A DNA stretch of 9,028 nt from Chloroflexota bacterium (lineage in GTDB: Bacteria; Chloroflexota; Anaerolineae; UBA4142): assembly GCA_016200825.1 (NCBI GenBank), contig JACQEA010000301.1, positions 1-9,028 of the forward strand, in the 5' to 3' direction. This document shows positions 5,827 to 9,028 of the stretch, piece after piece. Every line of letters starts with the position of its first letter. Position 1 is the stretch's first letter. The notes under the pieces were generated by a model, which was given only the letters and a program-made list of their open reading frames with translations, did not search any database and was not told where the DNA came from. Made by a program: the position numbers and the translations under genes.

Positions 5827-7050
5827 ATGAAATCGAAAATTTTACTTTCCATTCTGCTCGTCGCACTCTTGGCGGTTATCGCCGTTGCATGTGCGCCTGC
5901 AGGACCCGCGGCTACCAACGAAATCAAGATTGTTTCCAGTCTTCCGCGCACGGGTAGCTCAAAGGGTCAGACCGACACCGTTGTCAACGGCATCAAGATG
6001 GCGGTGGATGAAGCGAACGGCAAAGTCGGCAACTTTACGATTACGTACTTGGATTGGGACGATGCAACTGCCGCCGCCGGCAAATGGGATCCCGCGCAAG
6101 AAACTGAAAACGCGAATAAAGCCGTCGCCGATAAAGACGTGATGGTTTACATCGGCACATTCAACTCCGGCGCCGCGAAATTGTCTATTCCCATTTTGAA
6201 CGCGGCGGGTCCGTTGGTTATGGTCTCTCCCGCGAATACTTATCCCGGCTTGACCAAGCCCGGCAAAGGCGAAGCGGGCGAGCCAGACAAATATTACCCA
6301 AGCAAAGTTCGCAATTACACTCGCGTCGTTCCCGCCGATGACATTCAAGGCGCGGTTGGCGCGCAGTGGGCAAAGCAATTAAAAGCCACCAAAGTTTACA
6401 TCCTTGACGATCAGGAAACGTACGGCAAAGGCATCGCCGATGTGTTCGAAGCCGAAGCGAAAAAACAAGGCTTGACCGTTCTCGGTCACGAAGGCATTGA
6501 CGCCAAAGCCGCAGACTATAAAGCCTTGATGACCAAAGTCAAAGGTTTGAACCCAGACCTGATTTACTTTGGCGGTATCACGCAAAACAACGCGGGTCAA
6601 CTGCTCAAAGATAAAATCAATGTTGGCATGGCGAATGACAAAGTTATCTTCATGGGACCCGATGGCATTTACGAAGACGCGTTCATCGACGCGGCAGGCA
6701 AGGCAAATGTTGAAGGTGTTCTCGTGACATTTGGTGGTGTGACTGTTGATCAATACACCGGCAAGGCAAAAGATTGGCTCGCTGCTTACAAGAAAAAATT
6801 CAACGCCGATCCCGAAGTGTATGCGATCTATGGTTACGAAGCCGGCAAAGTTGCGTTGGATGCAATCGCGCGCGCGGGCACTAAAGACCGCAAGGCAATT
6901 CGCGATGCAGTCTTCGCGACCAAAGACTTTGATAAAGGCGTGCTCGGCAAATGGTCGTTCGACGCAAATGGCGATACGACTATCCTCACGATGTCCGGCA
7001 GCTCGATCAAAGGCGGCAAGTTCGTCTTCTCAACTCTTCTCGGACAGTAA
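5827..7050 (+). CDS. Branched-chain amino acid-type ABC transporter substrate-binding lipoprotein (LivK-like, Peripla_BP_6)
   Basis: This is the extracytoplasmic receptor of a HAAT-family importer, delivering branched-chain amino acids, other amino acids, amides or urea to the LivH/LivM permeases encoded next. From ATG 5827 it has 407 residues, within the family range. Residues 1-21 form a lipoprotein signal peptide with lipobox AVAC and acylated Cys22, so the protein is expected to be tethered to the outer face of the membrane. The mature part is a type I periplasmic-binding fold. It opens with KIVSSLPRTGSSKGQ, has a ligand-site loop in YIGTFNSGAAKLSIPILNAAGPLVMVSPANTYPGL, and has a hinge near KVYILDDQETYGKG. 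LYS-rich second-lobe segments include IYFGGITQNNAG and VYAIYGYEAGKVALDAIARAG. It is the first gene of a transcription unit with its own promoter. The substrate cannot be told from sequence. Confidence 0.93.
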   Translation: MKSKILLSILLVALLAVIAVACAPAGPAATNEIKIVSSLPRTGSSKGQTDTVVNGIKMAVDEANGKVGNFTITYLDWDDATAAAGKWDPAQETENANKAVADKDVMVYIGTFNSGAAKLSIPILNAAGPLVMVSPANTYPGLTKPGKGEAGEPDKYYPSKVRNYTRVVPADDIQGAVGAQWAKQLKATKVYILDDQETYGKGIADVFEAEAKKQGLTVLGHEGIDAKAADYKALMTKVKGLNPDLIYFGGITQNNAGQLLKDKINVGMANDKVIFMGPDGIYEDAFIDAAGKANVEGVLVTFGGVTVDQYTGKAKDWLAAYKKKFNADPEVYAIYGYEAGKVALDAIARAGTKDRKAIRDAVFATKDFDKGVLGKWSFDANGDTTILTMSGSSIKGGKFVFSTLLGQ

Positions 7051-7105
7051 AGATCTTTCAGAGATGGCAAGTGGCGTCAACCACTTGCCATCTCACTCGA
7101 TCTTT
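7049..7105 (+). terminator. Intercistronic stem-loop between binding protein and permease genes
   Basis: GAGATGGCAAGTGG (7061-7074) and CCACTTGCCATCTC (7081-7094) form a perfect 14-bp stem with a 6-nt loop. Outer arms AAAGATC (7049-7055) and GATCTTT (7099-7105) can add seven pairs. The T-run lies mostly within the outer arm and is weak. I therefore favour a leaky terminator or a 3' mRNA-stabilising hairpin, which would let the binding protein be made in excess over the permeases, rather than full termination. Confidence 0.7.
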
Positions 7106-7163
7106 TGATTCTCTCCGAAAAATCTGCTAATCACTTCCCCACTTTTGATCATAGGAGATCTGG

Positions 7164-8249
7164 ATGTCGCAGCAACGCAAATGGTTGAATGGGCTGCTGG
7201 CGATTGCAGTCATTTATATTGTTTTGCTAATCGGACCCACCGCGGGTTTGGATATTCCGCGCGTCGCGCGCGAGATTGCTGCGAATCCAGAAACTCTTCT
7301 ACAACAAATGCTCGTCGGATTAGCCAACGGCTCCATCGTCGCGATCATCGCGCTCGGTTACACCCTCGTGTATGGAATTATCGAACTCATAAATTTCGCG
7401 CACGGCGATTTGTTTATGCTCGGCGTTTTTACTTCGTTTACGGTTATCGGATTATCGGGCGTTGACGAAAAAAGTTCCTCTAGCGAAACTATCGTCGTCG
7501 TTTTGCTTGCCTTTGTGGTTTCTTCTGTTTTCTGCGCGACGCTGAACGTTTTCATCGAACGATTCGCGTATCGTCCCTTGCGGAACGCGCCGCGCCTTGC
7601 TCCTCTCATTTCCGCAATTGGCGTTTCATTTATTTTGATCAACGTCGGTTTATTTTGGGGCGGACTGCGCGTGATCTTTCCATTTATGGGCAACAATGCC
7701 GCCGCGCCCAAAAGCATTCCCGATTTACTGCCGCGCTTTGATCTCTTGCAAGCGATGGGCATTCAAACTAATATCGCGTTCACCTCGAAAGATTTGATCG
7801 TCATCGTCGTCGCGTCGGTGTTGATGATTTCGTTGCGTTTTTTCATTCAACGCACGCGGCTCGGCAAAGCGATGCGCGCGACCGCGCAAAATCGCGATGC
7901 GGCGATGATTATGGGTATCAACATCAATCAAGTCATCTCGCTAACATTTTTAATTGGCGGCGCGCTCGCGGGCGCGGGCGGTTTGCTCGTGGGGTTGTAT
8001 AACAATACCGCAGTTTTCACGATGGGCTTTACCGCCGGCTTGCGCGCGTTCACGGCGGCAGTCTTGGGCGGCATCGGAAATATCACGGGCGCGATGATGG
8101 GCGGAGTGCTTATCGGAATAATCGCGGCGTTTAGCGATCAATATTTTTCATCGCGCTGGACCAACGCGTGGGTCTTTGCCGTTCTCGTTATTATTTTAAT
8201 TTTTCGTCCGACCGGATTGTTGGGCGAACGCACTTCAGATAAAGCATAA
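7164..8249 (+). CDS. livH: LivH-type branched-chain amino acid ABC transporter permease
   Basis: This is one of the two membrane subunits of the HAAT importer, forming the translocation path with the LivM-type protein. The 361-residue sequence has the BPD_transp_2 fold with LivH hallmarks: GYTLVYG at 65-71 leading into INFAHGD at 76-82, the ATPase-coupling loop RTRLGKAMRATAQNRDAA from 230, and the GFTAGLRAFTAAVLGGIGN motif near the C-terminus. It is longer than typical LivH (about 290-310 residues). An extra N-terminal helix at about 8-24 and a linker precede the usual start near residue 45, and a Ser-rich insert (EKSSSSE) follows the second core helix. AGGAGA at 7153-7158, five bases before the ATG, supports the chosen start. 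The gap to the next gene is 15 nt. Confidence 0.95.
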   Translation: MSQQRKWLNGLLAIAVIYIVLLIGPTAGLDIPRVAREIAANPETLLQQMLVGLANGSIVAIIALGYTLVYGIIELINFAHGDLFMLGVFTSFTVIGLSGVDEKSSSSETIVVVLLAFVVSSVFCATLNVFIERFAYRPLRNAPRLAPLISAIGVSFILINVGLFWGGLRVIFPFMGNNAAAPKSIPDLLPRFDLLQAMGIQTNIAFTSKDLIVIVVASVLMISLRFFIQRTRLGKAMRATAQNRDAAMIMGININQVISLTFLIGGALAGAGGLLVGLYNNTAVFTMGFTAGLRAFTAAVLGGIGNITGAMMGGVLIGIIAAFSDQYFSSRWTNAWVFAVLVIILIFRPTGLLGERTSDKA

Positions 8250-8264
8250 TTCGCGGAGTTATTC

Positions 8265-9028
8265 ATGCCGAGATTTATTCGCACGGGTTTGACAACCGCG
8301 TTACTTGCCGCGATCATTTTGATTCTCAATGGCGGATGGTCGGGACTGATTATCGCGCCGCTCGTTGGCGCGGGCGCAGGAATTGTCATTACCTCGCAAG
8401 AAAAATGGAAAACGCGCGCCGACGCCGCGCGTCTAGGATTGAAGGCGGGCATCACGGGAGGAATTGTTTTGTTGGTCGCCCAAATATTTCACGACACACT
8501 CCTCGCGAAAATCGCAGGACTCCCACCGCAACCAATTGATCGCATGATCATTGTGGCAGTTGGCGCGTTAATTATTTCCGCGTTGACCGGCTTTTTATTT
8601 GGCGGCGCGCAGTCGCTTGCCTCAACCCCGCGTTTGATTTTTACATTTACATTTCTTGGATTATTTTTATTGATCTATCCCTTCATTGATCAAGCGACCG
8701 AACTAGGTTGGATTGGTCAGATGATCGCGGTATTGATTTTCGTTTTGCTCGCGCTCGGATTGAACATTGTCGTCGGGTACGCCGGCTTGCTCGATCTCGG
8801 TTACGCCGCCTTCTTCGCCATCGGTGCGTACACCACCGGACTATTATCATCGCCACAAATTGGTTTGCATGTAAATTTTTGGCTGGCGATTTGGGTCGCC
8901 GCCGCAATCGCCGCTTTTTCCGGCATCGTGCTTGGCGCGCCAACGCTTCCCTTGCGCGGCGATTATCTCGCGATCGTCACGCTCGGTTTTGGCGAAATCG
9001 TTCCAATTGTTTTTCGCAACTTGACCGC
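8265..9028 (+). CDS. livM: LivM-type branched-chain amino acid ABC transporter permease with N-terminal extension (3' truncated by window)
   Basis: This is the second permease subunit of the importer; 254 codons are visible and the frame runs off the right edge without a stop. The recognisable LivM core begins at about residue 153 (MIAVLIFVLLALGLNIVVGYAGLLDLGYAAFFAIGAY) and includes the family motif LRGDYLAIVTLGFGEIV at 230-246. Before it lies an unusually long hydrophobic extension with about four or five membrane segments: about 8-22, 26-42, 61-75, 94-114 and 124-141. It contains Gly-rich GAGAG and GITGG pieces and a basic loop EKWKTRADAAR at 46-56. GGAG at 8255-8258, six bases before ATG 8265 and 15 nt after livH, makes this start more credible than the internal ATGs at residues 94 or 153. 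Genes for the LivG and LivF ATPases would be expected downstream. Confidence 0.92.
   Translation, partial: MPRFIRTGLTTALLAAIILILNGGWSGLIIAPLVGAGAGIVITSQEKWKTRADAARLGLKAGITGGIVLLVAQIFHDTLLAKIAGLPPQPIDRMIIVAVGALIISALTGFLFGGAQSLASTPRLIFTFTFLGLFLLIYPFIDQATELGWIGQMIAVLIFVLLALGLNIVVGYAGLLDLGYAAFFAIGAYTTGLLSSPQIGLHVNFWLAIWVAAAIAAFSGIVLGAPTLPLRGDYLAIVTLGFGEIVPIVFRNLT

Noticed and set aside
5747..5830. 27-codon GTG leader peptide overlapping the binding protein start
   Set aside because: The GTG is inside the Shine-Dalgarno sequence itself and so cannot be served by it. Kept only as part of the finding on the stranded site, not annotated as a gene.
1..9028. Search for CRISPR arrays, tRNA/rRNA genes, insertion sequences, phage or toxin-antitoxin genes
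   Set aside because: No regularly spaced repeats, no cloverleaf or rRNA signatures, no transposase or integrase motifs were seen. Nearly all sequence is accounted for by transporter and secreted-protein genes.

Overview
The window is a compact, entirely plus-strand stretch of bacterial chromosome. It has roughly balanced base composition and a strong taste for GCG/CGC codons. Several traits suggest an uncultured member of the Chloroflexota (Anaerolineae-like): a YknXYZ/MacAB-type ABC exporter, a Pro/Thr-linked PPC-plus-PD40 secreted protein, a lipoprotein-type branched-chain amino acid binding protein, strong AGGAGG ribosome binding sites, and an intergenic spacer carrying a degenerate GAACACAGAC-type tandem repeat. 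That assignment is inference from style and gene content. No rRNA or phylogenetic marker is present.

Region 1 (bases 2-5388) reads as one operon of seven tightly packed genes with gaps of 1, 9, 14, 49, 18 and 12 nt. In order they are: the C-terminal part of an HlyD/MacA-type adaptor, its ABC ATPase, its MacB/FtsX-type permease, a membrane-anchored c-type cytochrome with five CxxCH haem sites, a secreted beta-propeller protein, a 67-residue two-helix membrane protein, and a secreted Gln-rich DUF5666-like protein. A good Rho-independent terminator (5357-5388) closes the unit. The promoter lies upstream of the window.

Region 2 (5389-5826) is a non-coding spacer of about 440 nt. Its first half holds repeat-like sequence, including three 10-nt tandem units at 5451-5480. 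Its second half holds a textbook sigma-70 promoter (TTGACA-17-TATAAT, 5647-5675), a 9-bp inverted repeat directly downstream, an unusually strong Shine-Dalgarno sequence with no start codon in range (5741-5750), and the real ribosome binding site of the next gene.

Region 3 (5827-9028) is the start of a branched-chain amino acid (HAAT/Liv-type) ABC importer operon: a lipoprotein substrate-binding protein, an intercistronic stem-loop, the LivH-type permease, and the LivM-type permease, which runs off the right edge. The ATPases (LivG/LivF) would be expected just beyond the window. Both permeases carry N-terminal extensions, and the one on the LivM protein is a multi-helix segment of about 150 residues.

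I see no CRISPR array, tRNA, rRNA, insertion sequence or clear phage element. The gene families are known ones. The least explained items are the cytochrome inside an exporter operon, the LivM extension, and the leader of the liv operon.
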